Source: Proteiniphilum sp. UBA1403 (lineage in GTDB: Bacteria > Bacteroidota > Bacteroidia > Bacteroidales > Dysgonomonadaceae). From it: a stretch of DNA of 64,000 nt. The notes beneath the pieces are model-generated. The model was not told the DNA's origin. It was given only the letters and a program-made list of their open reading frames with translations, and made no database searches. Location: contig DBQD01000036.1 of NCBI GenBank assembly GCA_002305715.1, forward strand, positions 1 to 64,000, in the 5' to 3' direction. How positions within the stretch are numbered: the stretch's first letter is position 1; each line of letters begins with the position of its first letter. A program made the position numbers and the translations under genes. This document shows, one piece after another, positions 19,148-27,813 of this stretch.

Positions 19148-20680
19148 ATGAATCCAAAGAAAACAATTGTAACAATTCTACGGATAGCTATTGGCTGGCA
19201 CTTTTTATACGAAGGTGCGATTAAGTTATTTACGAAGGAGTGGACTGCTGAATCATTTTTAACGAACACCCACGGTTTCCTATCGGGTTTCTACCATTGG
19301 TTGGCGGCTACACCCGGAAGAATGGCCACAGTTGATTTTCTAAATATTTGGGGATTGATCTTAATTGGGTTAGCCCTATTTTTAGGAGTCTTTAGAAGAT
19401 GGGCTACCATTTGCGGTGCGTTATTACTCTTGTTGTATTATTTTGCCTATCCACCCTTTGGAATCGCATTATTGGGTAGTGATGGCACCACCTATGTGGT
19501 AAATCAGCTGTTTATAGAGACCACAATCCTTGTTTTCCTATTCTTCTATGGAGAAAGTGGATACGGATTTGATAGTCTTTTCGACCTATTTACTAGAAAA
19601 AAAACGGTTTTACAGAAACCGGCAACAAAAGAGGTCATATTAACAGAAGAGGCAGCCGGTATAAAATCACGTCGTGAGGCTCTAAAAGGATTGGTAACGC
19701 TCCCTGCATTGGGACTCCTTGGCTTGGGAGCCTACAGTAGCAATAAACGGTTTGACGTTGATGCTTCAACCGGAGCTACCATACAGGTTAACCGAGTTGC
19801 ATTGTCCGGACTAAAAGGTGTACTTCCAAAAGGCAAATTGGGAAATCACGAAATGAGCCGGTTGATCATGGGAGGTAACCTTATAGGAGGATGGGCACAT
19901 GCACGTGACCTACTCTATGCCGGCTCTCTCTTCAAAGCTTACAACACTGAAAAGAAGATATTCGAAACCCTTATGCTATGCGAACAGGCTGGTATCAACA
20001 CCATTAACATTGGGTATCCAACAATGGAAACGATGGTAAAATATAAAAAACTGACCGGTAGCAAGATAAAGGTAATCGTCCAGGTGGCCGTACAGGAAAA
20101 GAGCAACGATATCTTCGAGAACGTGAAAGCAGCCATCGATAGCGGGATGGATATTATCCAAATGCAGGGAAATCAATGTGATTGGTTTGTGCGTGACAAC
20201 AAACTGGATTTGATTGATAAGTTACTGAATAAGATACGTAGTGAAGGCTATGTCGCTGGATTGGGCGCACACACCATCGATTCGTTCCTTATTTGTGAGG
20301 AAAATGGTATCATCCCCGACTATTATATGAAAACAATGCACCACGACAATTACTGGTCGGCACATCCTCGTGAAAACAGGAAACCGTTTGAAGTGGACGG
20401 TGCGCGCAGCAATGACCATAACATGTTCCATGACAACTGTTTCTGTCCATTTCCAGATAAGACTATAGAGTTTGTAAACCGAGTTAAGGTTCCCGTCATG
20501 GGATTCAAGGTACTTGCAGCAGGCGCAATCACCCCTGAGGATGGTTTTAATTGGGCTTTCGAGAATGGTGCAGATTTTATCTGTGTCGGCATGTTTGATT
20601 TTCAGGTAGTAAAGGATGTAAATATTTGCATTGACACGCTTAATAACCTAAAAAACAGAAAGCGGGAATGGTTTGCATAG
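19148..20680 (+). CDS. DoxX membrane domain - internal Tat signal - aldo/keto reductase-like fusion
   Basis: The 510-residue protein is a three-part fusion. Residues 1 to about 140 form a DoxX-type domain with about four membrane helices (near 8-24, 66-82, 88-108, 120-136) and the typical IGWHFLYEGAIKLF. Residues 174-198 contain SRREALKG followed by a hydrophobic run, which looks like an internal twin-arginine signal or anchor. From about 222 onward the sequence resembles an aldo/keto reductase barrel (MSRLIMGGNLIGGW, INTINIGYPTMETM, VPVMGFKVLAAGAITPEDGF). The usual AKR Asp-Tyr-Lys-His tetrad is not obvious. It is in line with the Tat-type isomerase 78 nt upstream. A role in membrane-linked redox chemistry on periplasmic sugars is inference. 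Confidence 0.7.
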   Translation: MNPKKTIVTILRIAIGWHFLYEGAIKLFTKEWTAESFLTNTHGFLSGFYHWLAATPGRMATVDFLNIWGLILIGLALFLGVFRRWATICGALLLLLYYFAYPPFGIALLGSDGTTYVVNQLFIETTILVFLFFYGESGYGFDSLFDLFTRKKTVLQKPATKEVILTEEAAGIKSRREALKGLVTLPALGLLGLGAYSSNKRFDVDASTGATIQVNRVALSGLKGVLPKGKLGNHEMSRLIMGGNLIGGWAHARDLLYAGSLFKAYNTEKKIFETLMLCEQAGINTINIGYPTMETMVKYKKLTGSKIKVIVQVAVQEKSNDIFENVKAAIDSGMDIIQMQGNQCDWFVRDNKLDLIDKLLNKIRSEGYVAGLGAHTIDSFLICEENGIIPDYYMKTMHHDNYWSAHPRENRKPFEVDGARSNDHNMFHDNCFCPFPDKTIEFVNRVKVPVMGFKVLAAGAITPEDGFNWAFENGADFICVGMFDFQVVKDVNICIDTLNNLKNRKREWFA

Positions 20681-20769
20681 TCAGTTCCTGAGGAACAAAA
20701 TTGGCACCTAATTCCAACTTAATTTTTTAACAAAAACTATTTATTCACCATTAATAAATTTCTAAAGAG

Positions 20770-21717
20770 ATGACAACAAAATTGATACACAAGATTTATT
20801 TCCTTATTGGAATAATGACTTTATCCTGTGGAGTGGTATCTGCTCAAAAATTTACTATTCCCGTTATACCCGACACCCAAGAGTCAGTTACCAGGCAAAG
20901 AGGAATCTTCTTTACACAAATAGAGTGGCTCGCAGCCAAAGCAGATTCATTAAATGCACCTATTGTATTGCACGTAGGCGACTTGGTCAACTTTAATAAT
21001 TTTGATCAGTGGGAGTTAGCTTCTGTTGGCATGCGTATTCTAGACAGAGCCAATATTCCGTACGCAATTACGTTGGGTAATCATGATACAGGAGCAGTTG
21101 GAGAATTCAGTGGAAGTGCAGCACCAGGGAATGTAAATGTAAATCTACGCAACACACACAAGTTCAACTACTTCTTCCCTGTTAACCGATTTCCTCTTCA
21201 GAAGGGACGCTTTGAGAAAAACAAAAGTGACAATGCATATTATATCTTCCGCGCAGGTAATGTAGATTGGATAGTTGTGACATTGGAATTTTGTGCTCGT
21301 GAAGAAGCTGCACAATGGATGGATCAAGTACTGAAAGAACATCCCAATCACAATGCCATTATCCTCACCCATTATCACCTAACAGGAAGAGGAACAATTG
21401 CCCCCAACAATGCCGGCTATGGAGATATGAATGTGATCGATATTTATGAAAAATACATTAAGCCAAACAAGAATGTACGAATGGTGCTCAGTGGACATAC
21501 TGTATGGAGTGCCTGGAAGATTGATCAAGGACCGGAAGGTAACAATATCTACCAGATACTTCAAGATTACCAACGCAAGGATGAAGGATATATTCGCTTG
21601 TTGGATATTGATACCGAAAAGGGTACGATATCGGCTAAAATGTACAGCCCATATTTGAAAAAGACATTAGATGATGATTCATCCTTTTCATTCTCTGATG
21701 TAAATTTCATCAAATAA
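20770..21717 (+). CDS. Calcineurin-like metallophosphoesterase, exported
   Basis: The 315-residue protein has an N-terminal signal; either signal peptidase I cleavage after Ala25 or lipidation at Cys20 (TLSC) is possible. All metallophosphoesterase blocks are present: PDTQ (Asp35), HVGD (Asp71), GNHD (103-106), THYH (His201, His203) and SGHT (His243). Family members hydrolyse phosphomonoesters or phosphodiesters with a two-metal centre. It closes a group of genes with a metallo-beta-lactamase-fold protein, an isomerase and a redox fusion. A substrate carrying phosphate is possible; general phosphate salvage is the alternative. A GC-rich hairpin follows its stop codon. Confidence 0.85.
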   Translation: MTTKLIHKIYFLIGIMTLSCGVVSAQKFTIPVIPDTQESVTRQRGIFFTQIEWLAAKADSLNAPIVLHVGDLVNFNNFDQWELASVGMRILDRANIPYAITLGNHDTGAVGEFSGSAAPGNVNVNLRNTHKFNYFFPVNRFPLQKGRFEKNKSDNAYYIFRAGNVDWIVVTLEFCAREEAAQWMDQVLKEHPNHNAIILTHYHLTGRGTIAPNNAGYGDMNVIDIYEKYIKPNKNVRMVLSGHTVWSAWKIDQGPEGNNIYQILQDYQRKDEGYIRLLDIDTEKGTISAKMYSPYLKKTLDDDSSFSFSDVNFIK

Positions 21718-21735
21718 ATCCTATTTATCTATTGC

Positions 21736-21773
21736 CGGGCCGGAAAGTATCGTCAAGTAGATGTTCCGGCCCG
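21736..21773 (+). terminator. GC-rich inverted repeat after phosphoesterase gene, possible terminator
   Basis: CGGGCCGGAA (21736-21745) and TTCCGGCCCG (21764-21773) form a perfect 10-bp stem with an 18-nt loop, starting 19 nt after the stop codon. No T-tract follows, so intrinsic termination is less certain than at the other hairpins in the window. It stands out for its GC content in AT-rich surroundings and probably marks the end of a transcription unit or an mRNA stability element. Confidence 0.55.
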
Positions 21774-21885
21774 TCGAATTACGAAGAGCCCTCCCTGACT
21801 TATTACTTTAGAAAGAATCATTAGTAGAGTATGATGAGTGAAAAACAAGGAGTAGGTGATACGCTTAAACCGACATTGTAACGCT

Positions 21886-23481
21886 ATGGAATCAAGAAAA
21901 ATGGGAAAAGGAGTTAGATTCACTTTAGTAACCTTGGTATCTATCGTGATTTTTGCATGCAGTAAGATAAACGACACAACGGTCATTTTATACGACGCAC
22001 CTCAAGAAGAAAGTGTCTCTAGCGATTATGAGATGTATGTGAATGGCAAACAAGTCTTTGTCTATCAAGCCAGAGCTTCAAAATACCCGATTAATCAAAT
22101 CTGGCCAGGTTATCAACGCCCAATTGAACAGACGGAAATAGTCTCATTCAGCTATTTCGATTTTGAAGGTGAAGTAGAGATAAATATTATTCCCAAAAGA
22201 AAAATTGAAACAGTTGAGGTCCGTCCATTGGAATTCGGAATCCAACCAATCATTGAAAAAGACACGATTACCATTCGATTAACAAAACCATCTCAAATTA
22301 TTGTAGAGGTCAACGGCTACAACCAGGCATTGCATGTCTTCGCTAACCCAATTCCAGATTACGACATCAATATTGAGGACCCCAAGGTTCATTATTTTGG
22401 TCCGGGCATTCATGATGTTGGTGTGATTGACGTAAAAAGTGATGAAACCGTTTACATTGAGGGAGGAGCAATAGTATATGGAGTTATCCACAGTAAAGAT
22501 GCCCAAAATGTGCAGGTACTTGGAAGGGGTATTCTCGATGCCAGCAAGATTGCAAGAAACGAAACAGGCAATATGATTAAGATGAACAATGTTTCAAACA
22601 TACAAATAGATGGTATCATATTCCGAGACCCACATTTCTGGACAGCCCTTTTGGGCAATTGTAATGAGATTACCTTCAATAACGTAAAATTTATCGGATT
22701 ATGGAGGTATAACTCTGATGGCATTAACTTGGTAAACAGCAAGAATGTTACGATTAAAAACTCCTTTATTCGTTCATTTGATGACAATATTGTTGTCCGT
22801 GGATCGAAAAGTGCCTATATTGAACCCTACAATATTATCGAAAATATTCACGTTTATAATTGCGTTCTTTGGAACGATTGGGGAAGAGTCATGGAAATTG
22901 GAGCAGATACATTTGCCGATACAATAAAAAATATTTCCTACACCAATATCTATATTCCTCATTTCACCTCTGTCGTCATGGATATTCAAAATTGTGATCG
23001 AGGATATGTTACAGATATTCATTACGAAAACATCTATATTGAAGATCCTATAAATGACAGTTTAATTATAGGAACAACACCAATCGTTAAAAATGCCTGG
23101 GGTAAAACTATTGTTTTGGGAGTATATGAAAGCTTCTATTCTGGAGATACAATTAGGGGTAAAATAGACAACATAACTTTTAAAAATATTTATAACAAAG
23201 GGAAGTATACTCCGGTTCTTGATCCATTACAGGGCGATTCCATTGTAGTAGACAAAAACAGTAGTTTTAAAAATTACGACCTCTTCATTCGGGATAATAT
23301 CTATTACGGTGATATTAAATACAATGTTTCAAGCACAAGCCTTATATATCTCTCGGGGTTTGATGCATCACACGAGGTCAGCAACATACATATTGAAAAC
23401 TTTCAAGTGAACGGAGAAAAAGTCCTTGATTTGAATACTGTTGGCAAAAACCAATACGTTCGCAATGTTTTTTTGAAGTAA
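21886..23481 (+). CDS. GH28-like right-handed beta-helix glycosidase, lipoprotein
   Basis: The frame is open from a GTG at 21856, but ATG 21886 (or 21901) gives a proper lipoprotein signal ending VIFAC, so 21886 was chosen (531 residues). An N-terminal beta-sandwich-like region (about 35-165) precedes a right-handed parallel beta-helix with Asn/Val/Ile-rich coils (NVQVLGRGILDAS, ITFNNVKFIG, VTIKNSFIRSFDDN). NSD (276-278) and DD (299-300) match the NTD and DD motifs of GH28 polygalacturonases. The HG and RIK motifs were not found in canonical form. GH28 members cleave galacturonans or rhamnogalacturonans; GH49-type or other helix activities are alternatives. It begins a second group of PUL genes after the hairpin. 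Confidence 0.7.
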   Translation: MESRKMGKGVRFTLVTLVSIVIFACSKINDTTVILYDAPQEESVSSDYEMYVNGKQVFVYQARASKYPINQIWPGYQRPIEQTEIVSFSYFDFEGEVEINIIPKRKIETVEVRPLEFGIQPIIEKDTITIRLTKPSQIIVEVNGYNQALHVFANPIPDYDINIEDPKVHYFGPGIHDVGVIDVKSDETVYIEGGAIVYGVIHSKDAQNVQVLGRGILDASKIARNETGNMIKMNNVSNIQIDGIIFRDPHFWTALLGNCNEITFNNVKFIGLWRYNSDGINLVNSKNVTIKNSFIRSFDDNIVVRGSKSAYIEPYNIIENIHVYNCVLWNDWGRVMEIGADTFADTIKNISYTNIYIPHFTSVVMDIQNCDRGYVTDIHYENIYIEDPINDSLIIGTTPIVKNAWGKTIVLGVYESFYSGDTIRGKIDNITFKNIYNKGKYTPVLDPLQGDSIVVDKNSSFKNYDLFIRDNIYYGDIKYNVSSTSLIYLSGFDASHEVSNIHIENFQVNGEKVLDLNTVGKNQYVRNVFLK

Positions 23482-23516
23482 TTAAAAATATAGTAACTAT
23501 TAATTCTACGCTTATA

Positions 23517-24686
23517 ATGAAAAAATATAATTTTGCGTTATTCTCTGGCATTGTTGGTTGTATTATGTCCCTCTCGGCCATTACACCACAAACCACAACA
23601 GAGACAATTCAGGCCAATAAACCAGAATTGTTGGTAATACCAACAGAGAGCACCATCAAAAAGCCGGCAACCATTGGTGTTTATTATTTCGATGGCTGGG
23701 CCGGGAAAAACCGTTTTGCCAATGATCCGAACGAACCATGGGCAAAAAATGCGCCCACCCACTTAACGAGAAGGTTTGTCGAAGAGTTTTCCGATAGAGA
23801 ACCTGTCTGGGGATGGAGAGACGATGATTTGGCAATCATGGAACGTCAAATAGATCTGGCAGCTGACAATGGTGTTGATTTCTTTCTTTTTTGCTGGTAC
23901 TGGAAAGACAACAAGGGACCGATTAATGTGGAGGCCATCGAAAGAGACCATCACCACACAAGTATGGAGCTATTCATGAAAGCAAAAAACCGGCACCGCA
24001 TTAAGTATAGTTTACTGATAGCCAACCACCAAGGATCAGAAATATTGGGTAAAGAAAATTGGAAAGATGCAACCCGGTTCTGGTCGAGATATTTCAATGA
24101 TCCGCAATATATGACTGTTGATGGTAAACCACTCTTGGTCATTTTCGGCACCGGAGACAATGCCATCGACAACGAATGCTTGGAAGCTATGCAGGTTGTA
24201 GCGAAAGAGGAAGGATTGACAAATGGTTTATCGATTGCCGGTTGTGGTGAGCCCGCTCGAACAAAGTCGGGTTTCACCCATAGCACACACTATAACGTCA
24301 CATCAGGCTATGCAGATGGTTCGGAGGAACACAGTTTCCAAGAATTGATTGATCGGGCAAAGCCAAGATGGAAAGGTACGGAGGAGCAACCTTACATCCC
24401 AGTTATTAACTCAGGATGGGATAAAAGACCATGGGAAGGGCCCAAAGGGCTGAACAATCAACCTGCTGGATGGTATTTCCCGGACAGCTCTCCAGAACTT
24501 TTTAAGAATTTCCTCACAGATGCCATCCAGTGGATGGACAACAACCCGACGAAAACACCAAAAGAGCGTATCGTCTTGATATACGCATGGAACGAACTGG
24601 GTGAAGGAGGTTATCTTGTTCCCACAAAAGGAGATCCGGAAGCTGCAAAACTTAAAGTCATTAAAGAAGTCGTTGGAGGAAAATAA
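23517..24686 (+). CDS. GH99/WbsX-like glycosidase
   Basis: This 389-residue paralogue has IGVYYFDGWAG, FFLFCWYWKDN, SLLIANHQGSE, SGWDKRPWEGP and YAWNELGEGGY. The candidate catalytic Glu pair is Glu360/Glu363. It differs from its siblings in having VINSGWDKRP instead of VTVGWDKRP and WRDDD instead of WRGD(S/V), so specificity may differ. The signal region is ambiguous: Cys15 in IVGC could be a lipobox, or cleavage may follow SLSA. It lies 35 nt after the beta-helix gene and 38 nt before the next GH99-like gene, in the same direction. Confidence 0.8.
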   Translation: MKKYNFALFSGIVGCIMSLSAITPQTTTETIQANKPELLVIPTESTIKKPATIGVYYFDGWAGKNRFANDPNEPWAKNAPTHLTRRFVEEFSDREPVWGWRDDDLAIMERQIDLAADNGVDFFLFCWYWKDNKGPINVEAIERDHHHTSMELFMKAKNRHRIKYSLLIANHQGSEILGKENWKDATRFWSRYFNDPQYMTVDGKPLLVIFGTGDNAIDNECLEAMQVVAKEEGLTNGLSIAGCGEPARTKSGFTHSTHYNVTSGYADGSEEHSFQELIDRAKPRWKGTEEQPYIPVINSGWDKRPWEGPKGLNNQPAGWYFPDSSPELFKNFLTDAIQWMDNNPTKTPKERIVLIYAWNELGEGGYLVPTKGDPEAAKLKVIKEVVGGK

Positions 24687-24724
24687 CTCGAGAAAGTCAA
24701 AGTTTCATTTACAAAATAAAAAAC

Positions 24725-25846
24725 ATGATGAATCGTAGTACCATTTTTTGTCTTTTCATAATGGCAGCTGTCCAGCTAGGTTGTTCATCTAACCCCAAGC
24801 AAACTGTAACAAATCAGTTAGAACAGAACATCAAAGTAGGAGCTTACTTTTATGATGGATGGTCGAGTAGCAACCGTCATGCCAACGACCCAAGTCAAGC
24901 TTGGGCAAAAAATGCCCCACGGATGGTAACCCGTTTGTTGGTCGAGGATTTTTCCGAAAGAGAACCAGTTTGGGGATGGCGTGGCGATTCACAAGAAATT
25001 GTTGAACGACAAATAGACTTGGCTGCGGATCATGGGCTCGATTATTTCTTGTTTTGTTGGTACTGGAGAGATACGAACGGACCAATCAACGTTGCCGAAA
25101 TTGAAAAAGCTCCACATCATGTTAGCATGAATTACTATTTGAAAGCGAGCAATAAGAAGCGGTTGCGGTTCGGCCTTTTAGTCGCCAATCATAGTGGAGC
25201 AGAAATAAAAGGAGCCGATAACTGGGAAGAAGCCGCCAGATATTGGATGCAATATTTCAAGGATTCTCAATATGTAACGGTCGATAGTAAACCGTTGGTT
25301 GTAATATTCAATCCTTCAGACCTCGACGAAGAAAGTATCTCACGTATGCAATATGTAGCTAAGCAACATGGTTTCAAAGGATTATCAATTGCAGGTTGTG
25401 GAGCTCCCGATAAACTAAGTAATGGATTTACACATAGAACTCATTATAATATTGTGCCCGGATACCGGGCCGGCTCCGAAGAACATTCTTATTCAGAATT
25501 AGTAGAAGCACACCAAAAACAGTGGTTTGGATTGCCCAAAATGCCCTATATTCCCGAAGTAACTGTTGGTTGGGATAAACGACCATGGGAGGGACCGGAA
25601 GGTAACAACGCCCCTGAAGGGTATTATTTCTTGGACAGGACTCCGGAACAATTTGAGGCGTTTTTACGATCGGCTATTGTTTGGATGTATGAAAACCCTG
25701 AAGTTACCACAAAAGAAAGGCTAATAACCCTCTATGCATGGAATGAATTAGGTGAAGGTGGATACTTGGTACCCACAAAAGGAGATCCGGATGCAAGTTA
25801 TCTGAAAATTGTCAAAAAAGTAACAAGTGAATATTCAAGAAAATAA
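24725..25846 (+). CDS. GH99/WbsX-like glycosidase lipoprotein
   Basis: This 373-residue paralogue has a clear lipoprotein signal (VQLGC, Cys20) and a non-acidic start SSNPKQ after the cysteine, which suggests a periplasmic location. The GH99-like blocks are VGAYFYDGWSS, YFLFCWYWRDT, LLVANHSGAE, VTVGWDKRPWEGP and YAWNELGEGGYLVPT. Candidate catalytic residues are Glu341/Glu344. It follows another GH99-like gene directly. The downstream GH127-type gene starts 16 nt after its stop codon. Tandem arrangement and close similarity point to local gene duplication. Confidence 0.8.
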   Translation: MMNRSTIFCLFIMAAVQLGCSSNPKQTVTNQLEQNIKVGAYFYDGWSSSNRHANDPSQAWAKNAPRMVTRLLVEDFSEREPVWGWRGDSQEIVERQIDLAADHGLDYFLFCWYWRDTNGPINVAEIEKAPHHVSMNYYLKASNKKRLRFGLLVANHSGAEIKGADNWEEAARYWMQYFKDSQYVTVDSKPLVVIFNPSDLDEESISRMQYVAKQHGFKGLSIAGCGAPDKLSNGFTHRTHYNIVPGYRAGSEEHSYSELVEAHQKQWFGLPKMPYIPEVTVGWDKRPWEGPEGNNAPEGYYFLDRTPEQFEAFLRSAIVWMYENPEVTTKERLITLYAWNELGEGGYLVPTKGDPDASYLKIVKKVTSEYSRK

Positions 25847-25862
25847 AAAAACAAGTAACATC

Positions 25863-27731
25863 ATGAGGTACACTCTTTTTTTTCTATTATTTTTTATCAG
25901 TTCAATCATTTACGCTCAGGTAAAGCTTGTGGTCAAAGACAGCTACACACCTGCTTCTTCTGCGATCATCCGTGAAGAGGTTGGCAAAAAAATACAAGCG
26001 TCTTATTCCAACAGAATACTCGCGCAAGATATTCATAAACTAATTGATCCTTTTCATCATCACGATGAACACAGTTGTTGGCAAGGTGAGTTTTGGGGAA
26101 AATGGTTCACCTCTGCAGCTCTGGCTTATCGGTATAACCCGACTCCTGAGCTGAAAGTGAAGTTGTCCGATGCCGTGAAAGGCCTGATTGCCACACAAAC
26201 ACCAGAGGGATATATTGGAAACTATGCTCCAGAAAGTCGACTCATGGCGTGGGACATTTGGGGGCGGAAATATGTCATGTTGGGGTTAATCTCTTATTTC
26301 GATATTACGAAAGACAAGTCATCGTTAAATGCAGCGGAGAAAGAAGCCGACTTTCTGATGAAAGAACTGAACGAGAAAAATTCTCCAATTGTAAAACTTG
26401 GAAATCATCGTGGTATGGCTGCCTCATCGGTCTTGGAGCCAATCACACAGTTATACATTCGTACAGGGAATAAGAAATACCTGGATTTTGCAGAAGAGAT
26501 TGTTCGTCAATGGGAAGACACATCAATCGATGGTCCTCGTCTTATATCCAAAGCCGATGTTCCCGTTGGACAACGATTCTCGAAACCAGAAAAAAGCTGG
26601 TACGGATGGGAGCAAGGACAAAAAGCATACGAAATGATGTCTTGCTACGAGGGATTAATCGAACTATACAGAATTACCGGTAAACTGGAATACAAACAGG
26701 CAGCAGAAAAAACATGGCAAAGTATTCTCGACACAGAGATTAACATAGCCGGTTCTGGAGCAGCCATGGAAGCGTGGTTTGGAGGCAAAGCCCTACAAGC
26801 AATTCCAATCAACCATTTTCAAGAAACATGCGTGACAGTAACCTGGATTAAATTAAGCCAACAGTTGTTACGACTCACCGGAGAAGCAAAATATGCCGAT
26901 GCTATTGAAATAGCATTTTACAACGCCTTATTAGGTGCTATGCGACCCGACGGATCAGATTGGGCGAAATATACACCATTATCAGGGCAGCGCCTCGGAG
27001 GATCAGAGCAGTGCGGTATGGGGCTCAATTGTTGCAATGCAAGTGGTCCTCGAGGCCTTTTTACAATTCCTCATACAGCTGTGATGGAATCCCATAACGG
27101 GGCCGTTGTAAATTTCTACATCGATGGAGCATATGATGTGAATACGCCAAAAGGAAACCAACTGATTATTGAACAGCATACAAACTACCCAGTTACAGGT
27201 GAGATTGACATCAACGTGAAATTGAAGAAGTCAGAACAAATGTCACTGGCAGTTCGTATACCGGGATGGAGTGAAAAGAGTACTGTTTTGGTAAATGGAG
27301 AACCCATTCAAGAAGTAATACCCGGAGAATATCTGAACATATCAAGAGAATGGAAGAACAACGACAAGATCTCCATCTCCTTCGAGATGCGTGGTAAGGT
27401 GCACTCAATTGGTGAAAAACCCGAGTACAAAGCAATCACAAGAGGACCTGTTGTCCTTACGCGCGATGAGCGTCTCAAAGGCCCGGGACTGGAAGCTATC
27501 CTATCACCGATAACCAATAAAAATGGTTACATCGAAATAACACCAAAGAGAAGTTCCGATTCGAATATCTGGATGACCTTCTCCGCGAAGTTCCTTCCCG
27601 AGGCATATACAGAAACGGGTGCAGAACCCATTGAAGTAGAGCTGTGTGACTATGCATCAGCCGGCAATACCATGACGGACTATCCATTTTTCAAGGTATG
27701 GCTCCCACAGTTGTATGATCCTAGGTATTAA
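25863..27731 (+). CDS. GH127-type (beta-L-arabinofuranosidase-like) glycosidase
   Basis: The frame opens at 25827, overlapping the previous gene, but ATG 25863 yields a clean signal peptide (MRYTLFFLLF to YAQ) and no overlap, so it was chosen (622 residues). The N-terminal part is an (alpha/alpha)6 barrel (HDEHSCWQGEFWGKWF, GYIGNYAPESRLMAWDIWGRKY). ETC (Glu321, Cys323) and NCC (Cys390, Cys391) match the ExC...CC zinc-thiolate site of GH127, where a cysteine is the nucleophile. A C-terminal beta-sandwich includes VRIPGWSEKSTVLVNGEP. Known GH127 and related families remove beta-L-arabinofuranose; GH146-like or DUF1680 relatives act on other sugars, so the exact specificity is open. Confidence 0.8.
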   Translation: MRYTLFFLLFFISSIIYAQVKLVVKDSYTPASSAIIREEVGKKIQASYSNRILAQDIHKLIDPFHHHDEHSCWQGEFWGKWFTSAALAYRYNPTPELKVKLSDAVKGLIATQTPEGYIGNYAPESRLMAWDIWGRKYVMLGLISYFDITKDKSSLNAAEKEADFLMKELNEKNSPIVKLGNHRGMAASSVLEPITQLYIRTGNKKYLDFAEEIVRQWEDTSIDGPRLISKADVPVGQRFSKPEKSWYGWEQGQKAYEMMSCYEGLIELYRITGKLEYKQAAEKTWQSILDTEINIAGSGAAMEAWFGGKALQAIPINHFQETCVTVTWIKLSQQLLRLTGEAKYADAIEIAFYNALLGAMRPDGSDWAKYTPLSGQRLGGSEQCGMGLNCCNASGPRGLFTIPHTAVMESHNGAVVNFYIDGAYDVNTPKGNQLIIEQHTNYPVTGEIDINVKLKKSEQMSLAVRIPGWSEKSTVLVNGEPIQEVIPGEYLNISREWKNNDKISISFEMRGKVHSIGEKPEYKAITRGPVVLTRDERLKGPGLEAILSPITNKNGYIEITPKRSSDSNIWMTFSAKFLPEAYTETGAEPIEVELCDYASAGNTMTDYPFFKVWLPQLYDPRY

Positions 27732-27813
27732 GATGAGTTGCGATTGGGGATAACCTCCAACAATTCTTTTACATCTATTTAACTGTATTATAAATCATTA
27801 AAAAAACAAGATA

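Noticed and set aside
20684..20696. GTTCC/GGAAC mini-hairpin after the DoxX-AKR gene
   Set aside because: Only a 5-bp stem with no T-run; too weak to call a terminator.
21856..21885. GTG start for the beta-helix protein
   Set aside because: It adds ten residues before a normal lipoprotein signal without any supporting motif.
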